DNA of 64,000 nt from Bog-756 sp963835465 (lineage in GTDB: Bacteria > Actinomycetota > Acidimicrobiia > Acidimicrobiales > RAAP-2). Location: contig CAWIFR010000006.1 of NCBI GenBank assembly GCA_963835465.1, positions 434,001-498,000 on the forward strand, read 5' to 3'. The translations under genes and the position numbers were made by a program. Below the pieces are notes generated by a model that was given only the letters and a program-made list of their open reading frames with translations, did not search any database and had not been told where the DNA came from. This document shows, piece after piece, positions 54,041-61,637 of this stretch (positions are counted from its first letter, which is position 1; each line of letters starts with the position of its first letter).

Positions 54041-54050
54041 AAACCGGTTT
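54041..54050. promoter_or_regulatory. palindrome AAACCGGTTT upstream of fadE30
   Basis: 10-bp perfect palindrome, about 110 nt upstream of the fadE30 start and 44 nt before the msrB -10. Contains AACCGGTT, the same AAC-NN-GTT core as the KstR-like site at 40971, but its outer bases do not fit TNN...NNA. Confidence 0.4.
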
Positions 54051-54093
54051 CTGCCCTCCCGGCGGGAACAGGGCGGTGCCGCGGGGCGTTTCC

Positions 54094-54099
54094 TACACT
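54094..54099 (+). promoter_or_regulatory. -10 element TACACT for msrB
   Basis: CCTACACT as at 2924 and 26083. Here the gene starts 107 nt farther on, so the transcript has a leader with a ribosome site (GAGGAGAGGAATGCC). Confidence 0.4.
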
Positions 54100-54206
54100 G
54101 AACGATCGGGTTCGCCGGCACCGACGACGCCGATCGGCGACGCCGCCGGTGAGCACGGCGCAGGCCGGTGGGTCCCACCGGCCGAGGTCATGAGGAGAGG
54201 AATGCC

Positions 54207-54632
54207 ATGGCAGAGAACAGTGGTTCGGACACCGGCCGGCTGGAACTGAGCGACGACGAGTGGCGGGCCAAGCTGTCCCCGGAGCGCTATGCCGTGCTGC
54301 GCCAGAAGGGGACCGAGCCGGCCTGGTCCGGCGAGCTCCTCCATGTGGAGGGCAGTGGCATGTTCACCTGCGCCGGCTGCGGCGTTGCGCTGTTCCCCAG
54401 CGACACGAAGTTCGAGTCCGGCTCGGGGTGGCCCAGCTTCTACCGGGCGCTCGACGACGGGGTCATCGAGGAGCACGACGACACGAGCTTCGGCATGAAG
54501 CGCACCGAGATCACGTGCGCCCGCTGCGGCGGCCACCTCGGCCACGTCTTCCCCGACGGGCCCGCCCCGACCGGCCAGCGCTACTGCGTGAACTCGCTGT
54601 CCATCGAGTACGAGCCCGAGCAGGCGTCCTAG
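54207..54632 (+). CDS. msrB: peptide methionine-(R)-S-oxide reductase MsrB
   Basis: 141 residues. Repairs oxidised methionine in proteins with thioredoxin. LSDDEWRAKLSPERYAVLRQKGTEPAWSGEL, FESGSGWPSFYRAL, two zinc Cys pairs (CAGC, CARC), and the catalytic Cys127 in GQRYCVNSLSI. Cytoplasmic. ATG 54207 preferred to the out-of-frame ATG at 54202. Strong GAGGAGAGG ribosome site. Confidence 0.94.
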   Translation: MAENSGSDTGRLELSDDEWRAKLSPERYAVLRQKGTEPAWSGELLHVEGSGMFTCAGCGVALFPSDTKFESGSGWPSFYRALDDGVIEEHDDTSFGMKRTEITCARCGGHLGHVFPDGPAPTGQRYCVNSLSIEYEPEQAS

Positions 54633-54641
54633 AGTCGGACC

Positions 54642-54878
54642 TCAGGACGTCATCCGGTCCTCCAGGAGTTCGAACAGGTCGCCCAGCGCGCCGGCCTCGG
54701 CGGTCGTGCCCGTCGCCACCAGCACCCGGTCGGCGTCGGCCAGGGCCTGGCAGGCGTCGAACACCTCGGTGGCGGTGAGGTAGATCCCCGGCCGGATGAC
54801 CGCGGTCCGGGCCGGCGGGGGTGTCCCTTCGGAGAGGACCGTGCGGGCCGGCCTCGGCCGCGTCGGCCCCGGCATCAT
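54642..54878 (-). CDS. small protein coupled to the SSB gene, unknown
   Basis: 78 residues from the ATG overlapping the ssb stop (ATGATG), ending DLFELLEDRMTS. Contains a short helical region (FDACQALADADRVLVATGTTAEAGALGDL). No family recognised. The exact overlap with ssb argues it is translated. Convergent with msrB. Confidence 0.5.
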   Translation of the reverse strand: MMPGPTRPRPARTVLSEGTPPPARTAVIRPGIYLTATEVFDACQALADADRVLVATGTTAEAGALGDLFELLEDRMTS

Positions 54879-55306
54879 GCCGGGGCCCCCAGTGCGCCGT
54901 CGGCGGCCGGGCCATCGGCGGGTCCGTCGGCCTCGGACGGGGGCCGGAACACCTTGTGCACGTCGACGGTGGCGAACCGAAGGCTGACCCCTACCTCGTC
55001 GGCCACGATCTCGACCTTCACGCGCCGGTCGCCTTCATCGGACTCCCAACTGCGCTGCTCCAGACGCCCGGTGACCACCACCCGCATGCCCCGGGTCAGG
55101 CTGAGGGCCACGTTCTCGGCCAGCTCCCGCCAGGTGACGACGTCGAAGAAGGACGTCGACTCCTCCCACCGCGCGGTCTCGCGATTCTGCCAGCGGCGGT
55201 TGACGGCCACGGCCAGGGTGGTGGTGGCCTGCCCGTCGCGGGTGTAGCGGATCTCCGGGTCACGGGTCAGGTTCCCGGTGATGGTGGTGGTGGTTGCCGT
55301 GGTCAT
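54875..55306 (-). CDS. ssb: single-stranded DNA-binding protein, paralogue without acidic tip
   Basis: 143 residues. OB-fold of the SSB family: GNLTRDPEIRYTRDGQATTTLAVAVNRRWQNRET, FFDVVTWRELAENVALSLTRGMRVVVTGRLEQRSWE, KVEIVADEVGVSLRFA. The C-terminus is ADGPADGPAADGALGAPA and lacks the DDDIPF-type acidic tip that recruits repair and replication proteins, so it is likely a secondary SSB used in competence, plasmid or stress contexts. The helical N-terminus MTTATTTTI is unusually Thr-rich. Confidence 0.85.
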   Translation of the reverse strand: MTTATTTTITGNLTRDPEIRYTRDGQATTTLAVAVNRRWQNRETARWEESTSFFDVVTWRELAENVALSLTRGMRVVVTGRLEQRSWESDEGDRRVKVEIVADEVGVSLRFATVDVHKVFRPPSEADGPADGPAADGALGAPA

Positions 55307-55617
55307 GAGGAGCTCCCTTGGTTCGTGCACCGCGGTGCGTGTCCGGTGGGCGGCATGCCCGTTCGTCCGGGCCGCCCGGGGCCGGGCGACGCAGGTATCG
55401 TCGGCGGCCGACCTTGCCGGTGCACCGCACAACCAGCTGGCCGGGGACCTTGCTCGGTCCGGGGCGGTGCCACGAGACCCGGTTCGCCGGCTGTCGCCCC
55501 GACCTACACTGACCACCATCCCGGGATCGGGGCGTGGACGAAGCCGGGAGGTCCGGCCCGTCGACGGCACGTGTCGGGCACGCGGATGAGACGACGGAGT
55601 GGAGGACACAGTCCCCG
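55307..55617. other. 311-bp gap between ssb and the encapsulin operon
   Basis: No convincing gene. TACACT at 55505-55510 is a -10 candidate for the rightward operon, giving a leader of about 100 nt, with GGAGGAC at 55600-55606 a probable ribosome site before ATG 55618. No strong operator seen. Confidence 0.45.
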
Positions 55618-56328
55618 ATGAGTTGGACCGGAGTGGAACCCTACGGGGCCGACCTCTACACCGAGCCCGCTGGGGATCCGGACACCCTGGCCAACCTGGG
55701 TCCTCTCGCTCCATTGGCGGGCGTCTGGGAGGGGACGGCCGGTGCCGATGCCCATCCTGATGCGGGCGGAACCGAGCGCAACGCCTTCGTCGAGCGCTAC
55801 GAGCTGCGGCCCATCGACCGCCAGACCAACGGGCCCCAGCTCTTCTACGGGCTGCGGTACCACACCCACATCGTCAAGCCCGGTGAGGTGGAGACGTTCC
55901 ACGACCAGGTCGGCTACTGGCTGTGGGAGCCCGCCACCCACACCGTGACGCTCACGCTGGGCATTCCCCGGGGGCAGGTGCTGTTGGCCGGCGGCGCGGC
56001 CGACCCCGGGGCCACCGAGTTCGAGGTCCGGGCGGCCGTGGGCTCGGAGGTCTACGGGATCCTGTCCAACCCCTACCTCGATCAGGCCTTCCGGACCCTC
56101 AGCTACCGCATGGCGGTGGCCATCCACCCGGATGGCACCTGGTCCTATGAGGAGGAAGGGGTGCTGTCGATCCCCGACCGGGAGGAGCCCTTCTCCCACA
56201 TCGACCGCAACACGCTGACCCGGGTGGCTGACCCCACCCTCAATCCCCTGGCCGAGGAGGCCGCTGGTCGGTTGACCGTCGGCAACCTGGGTATTGGCAA
56301 CCTACGGACCGAAAGCAGGACGCTCTGA
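55618..56328 (+). CDS. nitrobindin/FABP-like heme-binding barrel protein, putative encapsulin cargo
   Basis: 236 residues. Ten-stranded heme-binding barrel (THAP4-like/nitrobindin): LGPLAPLAGVWEGTAG at the start, FYGLRYHTHIVKPGEVETFHDQVGYWLWEP, LTLGIPRGQVLLAGG, YRMAVAIHPDGTWSYEEEGVL, and EPFSHIDRNTLTRV, whose His is the likely proximal heme ligand. Homologues I recall end soon after LTRV; here about 25 residues follow, including LTVGNLGIGNL at 219-229, the pattern of an encapsulin cargo-loading peptide. The stop overlaps the encapsulin ATG. Nitrobindins convert peroxynitrite to nitrate; that activity here is inferred. Confidence 0.85.
   Translation: MSWTGVEPYGADLYTEPAGDPDTLANLGPLAPLAGVWEGTAGADAHPDAGGTERNAFVERYELRPIDRQTNGPQLFYGLRYHTHIVKPGEVETFHDQVGYWLWEPATHTVTLTLGIPRGQVLLAGGAADPGATEFEVRAAVGSEVYGILSNPYLDQAFRTLSYRMAVAIHPDGTWSYEEEGVLSIPDREEPFSHIDRNTLTRVADPTLNPLAEEAAGRLTVGNLGIGNLRTESRTL
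56272..56304 (+). other. encapsulin cargo-loading peptide coding segment
   Basis: Codes LTVGNLGIGNL (residues 219-229 of 236). It merges LTVGxL, the myxobacterial EncB/C/D cargo peptide core, with (G)xLGIGxL, the DyP/ferritin cargo peptide core. Seven residues (RTESRTL) follow. Confidence 0.75.
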
Positions 56329-57131
56329 TGAACCACCTTTTGCGCGAGCTGGCCCCGATCACCGACGGTGCCTGGACCCAGATCGACGAGGAGGCCAGCC
56401 GATCGCTGAAGCACTACCTGGCCGCCCGCCGGCTGGTCGACTTCACCGGCCCGCTCGGTTGGGAGTTCTCGTCCGTCGACATAGGGAGGATCGAGCGGGT
56501 GGAAGCCGGTCCCATCGGCGTCGAGGTGGCCCGACGGCAGGTCCTGCCGCTCGTCGAGTTGCGCGCACCGTTCTCCCTGGACCGGGCCGAGCTGGCCGCG
56601 GCCGACCGCGGGGCCACCGATCTCGACCTCGACCCGGTGATCGCCGCGGCGCGGGCCGCCGCCCTCGCCGAGGACCATGTGGTGTTCCACGGCTACCCGG
56701 CCGCCGGGGTGACCGGGATCATCCCCGCCTCCCCCCACGAGGAGGTGGCCATCAGCGACGACTACAGCCACTATCCCGAGCACGTGGCCAAGGCGGTGGC
56801 GGCGCTGCGGGCGGCTGATGTGTCCGGCCCCTATGCCATCGCCCTCGGCGCCCGGTGCTTCACCGGCGTGACCGAGACCACCGAGCACGGCGGCTACCCG
56901 GTCTTCGAGCACCTCCGCCAGATCCTGGACGGTCCGGTGGTGTGGGCCCCGGCCGTGGACGGGGCGGTGGTGCTCAGCCAGCGCGGCGGTGACTTCGAGC
57001 TGACCATCGGCGAGGACTTCTCGCTGGGCTACCGCGCCGGTGACGCCGGAACGGTCGACCTCTACATCGAGGAGAGCCTGACCTTCCGCATCAACACGGC
57101 CGAGGCCGCCGTGCACCTGGCCTACCTCTGA
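56328..57131 (+). CDS. enc: Family 1 encapsulin shell protein (CFP29/linocin M18-like)
   Basis: 267 residues, HK97-fold protein that self-assembles into a nanocompartment, typically T=1 for this length. LLRELAPITDGAWTQIDEEASRSLKHYLAARRLVD (N-terminal helix that binds cargo peptide), AEDHVVFHGYPAAGVTGII, HGGYPVFEHLRQIL, WAPAVDGAVVLSQRGGDFELTIGEDFSLGYRA and LYIEESLTFRINTAEAAV match CFP29 closely. It follows its predicted cargo with a 1-nt overlap. No DyP peroxidase, ferritin-like or hemerythrin gene is beside it. Confidence 0.92.
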   Translation: MNHLLRELAPITDGAWTQIDEEASRSLKHYLAARRLVDFTGPLGWEFSSVDIGRIERVEAGPIGVEVARRQVLPLVELRAPFSLDRAELAAADRGATDLDLDPVIAAARAAALAEDHVVFHGYPAAGVTGIIPASPHEEVAISDDYSHYPEHVAKAVAALRAADVSGPYAIALGARCFTGVTETTEHGGYPVFEHLRQILDGPVVWAPAVDGAVVLSQRGGDFELTIGEDFSLGYRAGDAGTVDLYIEESLTFRINTAEAAVHLAYL

Positions 57132-57134
57132 GCG

Positions 57135-58232
57135 TCAGACTCCGCCCTTCCCGAGATCCACGTTGCGCCGACGGGCCGCGCCCGGGAGGTGGACGACCTG
57201 GTGGCCGACGTCGACCAGCACGGCGTAGACCAGCACGATTCCCACCACGGCATAGGTCGCAATGACCAAGAGATTGGTCCCGATGCCGATCCCGTCGAAG
57301 TAGGCGATGCCCCGCGTCGCCGCGGTGCCGGCCCCCGAGGGGATGTAGGGACCGACCACCCGCCAGAAGGTCGGCAGCAGCGGCCAGGCGTAGGCACCGC
57401 CGGCACTGGGGTTGCCGATGACGACGAAGAGGAGGATGCTCAGGCCGATGCCCACCGTGCCCGCCACCACCTGCAGGCCCATAGAGAACGCCCCGGCCGA
57501 GAAGACGAGGAGCGCGCCGAGCAGGCCCAGGGCCACCACGTGGGAGGGGAGGGCGTGCAGCCACGGCCCGGCGATGAGGGCACCAGCCACCCCGGTGACC
57601 ACGGCGTAGACGGCGATGGCCGCCAGGCGGACCGTGGCCCGGTTGACGTTGGCCGGCCGTGAGCCGGCGCTCACCCCGAGGATGGCCGACACCAGATAGC
57701 CCCCCACGATCCATCCCACCACCAGGTAGAAGGAGGACAGGCTGTTCCGGTCGCCAGGCAGGGGCGGTCGGATGTCGTGGACCTGGACCGTCCGGTGCTC
57801 GTGGACCTCGACGGCCGTCATCACCGTGGTCATGGCCGTGGACGCCGACACGCCACTGGCACTGGCCTCCACCAGCCGGTCCTGGTTGCCGGCGGCGTCG
57901 ACCACGAACACGCCGTAGACCGTGCGGGCCAGCAGCTTGCTGGTGCCGGCGGCCGTGGAATCGACGGCCACCGCTTCGAGTGGCCGACCCGGCAGGGCAT
58001 TGAGGCGGTTCACCACCGTGGTTCGCAGTTCGGCGGGCGCCACCACGGCCAACCCCAACCGGTGGGGCGCGGGTCGGTGGAACGCCCCGATGTAGGAGGC
58101 GATGAACCCCAGCTGCAGGAGGCCCACTCCCACCACCAAGAGGACGGCACGCACCGTGACGGCGTCCCGGAACTCGGCGGCCAGGCCGCGTGACCGGGGC
58201 GGAGTGACCCGGGAGGGTGGGGCCTCGGTCAC
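57135..58232 (-). CDS. ABC-2/YhgE-Pip-like membrane protein (DUF3533-like)
   Basis: 365 residues. One N-terminal helix (VRAVLLVVGVGLLQLGFIASYIGA), an exposed domain of about 150 residues, then five helices (FYLVVGWIVGGYLVSAILGV; LAAIAVYAVVTGVAGALIAG; ALGLLGALLVFSAGAFSMGL; VAGTVGIGLSILLFVVIGNPSAGGAY; LLVIATYAVVGIVLVYAVLV). GNPSAGGAY with FWRVVGPYIPSGA is the typical ABC-2 permease/YhgE end. Probably part of an export or envelope system; no ATPase partner is nearby. Convergent with the encapsulin gene, 3 nt apart. Confidence 0.75.
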   Translation of the reverse strand: MTEAPPSRVTPPRSRGLAAEFRDAVTVRAVLLVVGVGLLQLGFIASYIGAFHRPAPHRLGLAVVAPAELRTTVVNRLNALPGRPLEAVAVDSTAAGTSKLLARTVYGVFVVDAAGNQDRLVEASASGVSASTAMTTVMTAVEVHEHRTVQVHDIRPPLPGDRNSLSSFYLVVGWIVGGYLVSAILGVSAGSRPANVNRATVRLAAIAVYAVVTGVAGALIAGPWLHALPSHVVALGLLGALLVFSAGAFSMGLQVVAGTVGIGLSILLFVVIGNPSAGGAYAWPLLPTFWRVVGPYIPSGAGTAATRGIAYFDGIGIGTNLLVIATYAVVGIVLVYAVLVDVGHQVVHLPGAARRRNVDLGKGGV

Positions 58233-58348
58233 CGTGCCTCCCGGCCCGGCGGCACCCAGGCCCCGGCGTGGCCCGACCCTCGGTCCCAGAGTGCGTACGC
58301 TCTAGCCCTGGCCAACGCCCGATCGGCGGCTCGATCCATCCGCCCACC

Positions 58349-58368
58349 GTACTGACCCCGGTCGGTAC
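58349..58368. promoter_or_regulatory. inverted repeat GTACTGACC-CC-GGTCGGTAC upstream of CoA transferase
   Basis: 9-bp arms with one mismatch and a 2-nt centre, 27 nt before the start of the CoA transferase gene. Good TetR/GntR-type operator candidate. Confidence 0.42.
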
Positions 58369-58394
58369 GACCAGGCCCCGGCAGGAAGGACATG

Positions 58395-59552
58395 ATGAAC
58401 GAAAGCCCAGGCGGACTGCTCGACGGCGTTCGCGTGGTCGACCTCACCTCGATCGTGATGGGGCCACTGGCGACCCAGATCCTCGGTGACCTGGGCGCCG
58501 ATGTGATCACCGTCGAGGATCCTCGAGGAACGCTGAGCCGGGTCATGACCGCCGGGCCTCGGCCGGGGCTCTCCGGTGTGGCCCTCAATCTGTTGCGCAA
58601 CAAGCGGAACATGGTCCTCGACCTGAAGACCGAGGAGGGCCGCGACGCCCTCTTGGAGGTGGTGGCCACGGCCGACGTCATGATCACCAACTTGCGCCCG
58701 GGGACCCTGGCCCGCCTCCGTCTGGCCTACGACGACGTGACCCCGGTGCGCCCTGACCTCGTCTACTGCCAGGCCCAGGGCTACCCGAGCGACTCGGCCG
58801 CCGCCGACGCCCCGGCCTACGACGACGTCATCCAGGCCGCCACCGGGTTGCCCGATGCCTTCCGGCGGTTCGGCGGCGAGCCGCTCTTCGCCCCGACTCT
58901 GATGGCCGACAAGGTCAGTGGGCTGACCATCGCCTACGCCGTGCTGGCCGCCCTCTACCACCGACAGCGCACCGGGGAGGGCCAGCGGGTGGAGGTGCCG
59001 ATGGTCGATGTGATGACCGCCTTCATGCTGGTCGAGCACGCCGGGGCCGCCACCGCCCGGCCGCCCCAGGGCCCGCCGGGCTACCAGCGCATCCTGAACT
59101 CGGAACGGCGACCCCAACGGACCCGTGACGGGTGGATCAGTGTGCTCCCCTACACCCAGAAGAACTTCGAGGACATCTTCCGGGCCGGTGGGCGGGAGGA
59201 CCTGGCCAGCGACGACCGCATCCGTTCGGCCCGGGCCCGGATCGACCACGCCGACGACCTCTACCACGAGGTGGCCGGCATCCTGACCCAGCGGACCACC
59301 GACGAGTGGCTGGACTTCTGCCAGTCCTCGAAGGTGCCGGCCTCTCGTGTCCCCACCCTCGACACCCTGGTGGACGAGCTGGAGGAGGATGTCCATCCGT
59401 TGGCAGGGGCCTACAAGGTGATCCCCCAGCCGGTCCGGTTCTCGTCGATGACCGGACCGACGGTGCGACGCCCGGCCGCGCTGAGCGGCCAGCACACCGA
59501 CGAGGTTCTCGCCGAGGTCCGTCGGCACCGCCCGGGGGAGCGACCCTCATGA
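58395..59552 (+). CDS. CaiB/BaiF-type (class III) CoA transferase
   Basis: About 385 residues. GLLDGVRVVDLTSIVMGPLATQILGDLGADVITVE, NLLRNKRNMVLDLKTEEGRDALLEVVATADVMITNLRPGTL, and the catalytic Asp in APAYDDVIQAATG. Transfers CoA between acyl-CoA and a free acid through a thioester intermediate; members act on 2-methylacyl-CoA and bile-acid or aromatic acids. AGGAAGGA at 58383-58390 fits ATG 58395; 58392 is also possible. Its stop overlaps the crotonase ATG, so the pair is coupled. Confidence 0.88.
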   Translation: MNESPGGLLDGVRVVDLTSIVMGPLATQILGDLGADVITVEDPRGTLSRVMTAGPRPGLSGVALNLLRNKRNMVLDLKTEEGRDALLEVVATADVMITNLRPGTLARLRLAYDDVTPVRPDLVYCQAQGYPSDSAAADAPAYDDVIQAATGLPDAFRRFGGEPLFAPTLMADKVSGLTIAYAVLAALYHRQRTGEGQRVEVPMVDVMTAFMLVEHAGAATARPPQGPPGYQRILNSERRPQRTRDGWISVLPYTQKNFEDIFRAGGREDLASDDRIRSARARIDHADDLYHEVAGILTQRTTDEWLDFCQSSKVPASRVPTLDTLVDELEEDVHPLAGAYKVIPQPVRFSSMTGPTVRRPAALSGQHTDEVLAEVRRHRPGERPS

Positions 59553-60313
59553 GCGAGCACTTCGGTGACGTCACCGCGTCCCTCGACGACCGCGGGGTGG
59601 CCGAGATCGAACTCCACCGGCCTCCGGCCAACTACTTCGACGCCGAGCTGCTGGGTGGGGTGGTGGATGCTGTCGCCTGGACCGGGGCGCAGGGCGGACG
59701 GGTCGTGGTCCTGTGTGCGGAGGGACGGCACTTCTGCGCCGGGCTCGACTTCGGCCGCACGGCCTCGCCCGAGCCCGAGGCCCTCCGCGCCCTCTACACG
59801 CGGGCCGTGGACCTCCTGGACAGTCCACTTCCCGTCGTGGTGGCGGTCCAGGGCGCGGCCATCGGCGGCGGTCTCGGACTGGCCCTCGCCGCCGACTTCA
59901 GGGTGGGTGCGCCGGACAGCCGGTTCGCCGCCAACTTCGCCCGGCTCGGCTTCCACCAGGGCTTCGGGATCTCGGTTACCCTGCCACGGGTCGTGGGACC
60001 CCAGCGCGCCCTCGAGCTGCTGACCACCGGGCGTCGGATCGACGGAGCGGAGGCCCTCCGCATCGGCCTGTGCGACCATTTGGACGAGGACCCCCGGGCC
60101 GGCGCCCACCGACTGGCCGGCGAGATCGCCGAGTCGGCACCCCTGGCGGTCCGGGCCATCCGTGACACCCTGCGCCGGGACCTGCGCGAGGCATTCGCCG
60201 TTGCCGTGGACCACGAGCGGGGCCAGCAGCTGGCTCTCACCCACACCGACGACTTCGTCGAAGGGGTCCGCGCCTCGCTCGACCGTCGGCCACCCCGCTT
60301 CACCGGAACCTAG
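59549..60313 (+). CDS. crotonase (enoyl-CoA hydratase) family protein lacking the usual Glu pair
   Basis: 254 residues. Crotonase fold: FCAGLDFGR and VQGAAIGGGLGLALAADFRVG make the oxyanion hole. Alignment with enoyl-CoA hydratase places Gly where the first catalytic Glu (after GGG) should be and Phe/Ala where the second lies (ANFARLGF for xPExxLG). So water addition is unlikely; another crotonase reaction, such as decarboxylation, isomerisation or hydrolysis, is more probable. Coupled to the CaiB transferase, which should supply the CoA ester. Confidence 0.82.
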   Translation: MSEHFGDVTASLDDRGVAEIELHRPPANYFDAELLGGVVDAVAWTGAQGGRVVVLCAEGRHFCAGLDFGRTASPEPEALRALYTRAVDLLDSPLPVVVAVQGAAIGGGLGLALAADFRVGAPDSRFAANFARLGFHQGFGISVTLPRVVGPQRALELLTTGRRIDGAEALRIGLCDHLDEDPRAGAHRLAGEIAESAPLAVRAIRDTLRRDLREAFAVAVDHERGQQLALTHTDDFVEGVRASLDRRPPRFTGT

Positions 60314-60379
60314 GGGTCGCACCGGCCCACGGGTCGGAACCGCGGGTCCCGCCGTCCCCCTCCCCGGGGGTGATGCGGC

Positions 60380-60997
60380 TCAGGAGCCGGCCAGGTCCAT
60401 GCTGAGCTCGGCCCGGGTGGCGTCGCTCAGTGGGGTCCCGGGCACTCCCTCGGGATACTCGGAGTGGTTGACGGCCAGCGTGACCGGCTGGGTGGCGAAG
60501 GCCTCGACCTGCTCGGGGGTGAAGGCGAACCGCACGTAGTGCACGGCCGAGGTGGTCTCGGTCCGGCTCAGGTTGGACTCGTGCTCCTCCTCCGGCGTGG
60601 ACGCGATGACCTGGGCGAAGTCGCCGTCCCCGATGCGGAGCTCACAGGATCGCTGCACCCCGACCAGTCGAGGCAGCCAGGTACGGAGCTCCTCCTCGGT
60701 GGTCAGCTCGAGGAAGAGCGTGGCCGACAGCTCGCCCGGGGCGGGGATCAGCTGGTTGTACACGTCGAGTTCGTGCTGGATCTGCTCGTCGGAGAGCATC
60801 TTCTCCGCCCGGGCCATCTCCTGCACCTGGAACCGCATGGTCAGCCGGCTCTCGAAGGTGAGGGTGACCACCGGTCCCACACTGATCCTCCGGAGCTTCT
60901 TCACGGCGATGACCCGGGCCCGGAACTCGTCCCGCTCCCGCTCGTAGGCGCGCTGGTCGGCGATGTCGTCGAGGGTGAGCAGTCGGGTCGGTGTCAC
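60380..60997 (-). CDS. DUF3501 family protein
   Basis: 205 residues. LTLDDIADQRAYERERDEFRARVIAVKKLRRISVGPVVTLTFESRLTMRFQVQEMARAEKML and ELDVYNQLIPAPGELSATLFLELT are the DUF3501 pattern. These proteins are consistently found beside rubrerythrin and Fur-like genes, as here, but their function is unknown. GTG at 60997 with AAAGGA 7 nt upstream. Confidence 0.82.
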   Translation of the reverse strand: MTPTRLLTLDDIADQRAYERERDEFRARVIAVKKLRRISVGPVVTLTFESRLTMRFQVQEMARAEKMLSDEQIQHELDVYNQLIPAPGELSATLFLELTTEEELRTWLPRLVGVQRSCELRIGDGDFAQVIASTPEEEHESNLSRTETTSAVHYVRFAFTPEQVEAFATQPVTLAVNHSEYPEGVPGTPLSDATRAELSMDLAGS

Positions 60998-61061
60998 GGT
61001 ACGTCCTTTGTGTGGGTCGTGGCCGCCGGTGGCCGGGTCATCCACCCACCGGGGTTGGGAT

Positions 61062-61098
61062 GGAACCGGCCCCGGGGAGTTCGCCCGGGGCCGGTTCC
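61062..61098. terminator. 15-bp stem hairpin between rubrerythrin and DUF3501 genes
   Basis: GGAACCGGCCCCGGG - GAGTTCG - CCCGGGGCCGGTTCC: perfect 15-bp GC-rich stem, 7-nt loop, in the leftward transcript between the rubrerythrin stop (61139) and the DUF3501 start. Likely a terminator or an attenuator/processing site. Confidence 0.6.
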
Positions 61099-61138
61099 AT
61101 ACGATGGTTCGGGGTGCCTCAGGCACCTCGGACTCGGG

Positions 61139-61558
61139 TCAGGCCAGTGAGGCCAAGCCCTCGCTGAACCGGCCGGCGTGGCTCTTCTCGGCGCGGGCCA
61201 GCGTCTCGAGCCACTCGGCGATCTCGTCGAAGCCCTCCTCACGGGCCGTCTTGGCGAACCCCGGGTACATCTCCGAGTACTCGTAGGTCTCACCCGCGAT
61301 TGCCGACTTCAGGTTGTCCTCGGTCGGGCCCACCGGGACGCCGGTCACGGGGTCACCGACCAGGCGAAGGAAGTCGAAGTGGCCGAAGGCGTGGCCGGTC
61401 TCCCCCTCGGCGACCGAGCGGAAGAGGGCGGCGACGTCGGGGTAGCCCTCCACGTCGGCCTTCTGGGCGAAGTACAGGTACCGGCGATTGGCCTGGCTCT
61501 CCCCGGCGAAGGCCTCCTTCAGGTTGGCCTCGGTCTTGCTGTTCTTGAGTTCCGTCAC
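61139..61558 (-). CDS. rubrerythrin-type diiron protein without rubredoxin domain
   Basis: 139 residues. NLKEAFAGESQANRRYLYFAQKADVEG, FRSVAEGETGHAFGHFDFL and NLKSAIAGETYEYSEMYPGFAKTAREEG, WLETLARAEKSHAGRF give the Glu/His diiron ligands (GES, EGETGH, GETYEY, AEKSHA). It stops straight after the four-helix bundle and so has no C-terminal rubredoxin CxxC-CxxC domain; electrons must come from elsewhere. Reduces hydrogen peroxide. GTG start with AAAGGA 6 nt upstream. Confidence 0.88.
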   Translation of the reverse strand: MTELKNSKTEANLKEAFAGESQANRRYLYFAQKADVEGYPDVAALFRSVAEGETGHAFGHFDFLRLVGDPVTGVPVGPTEDNLKSAIAGETYEYSEMYPGFAKTAREEGFDEIAEWLETLARAEKSHAGRFSEGLASLA

Positions 61559-61637
61559 GGTGTTCCTTTCATTGCTGTGAAACCCGCGGAGGCTTCCGTG
61601 GGTGGGTTGCTGGTGCTGACATCGGATGCGGCCACCG

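Noticed and set aside
52689..54101. 470-codon open frame on the plus strand
   Set aside because: Antisense of fadE30, Leu/Gly/Val-rich with no recognisable motif.
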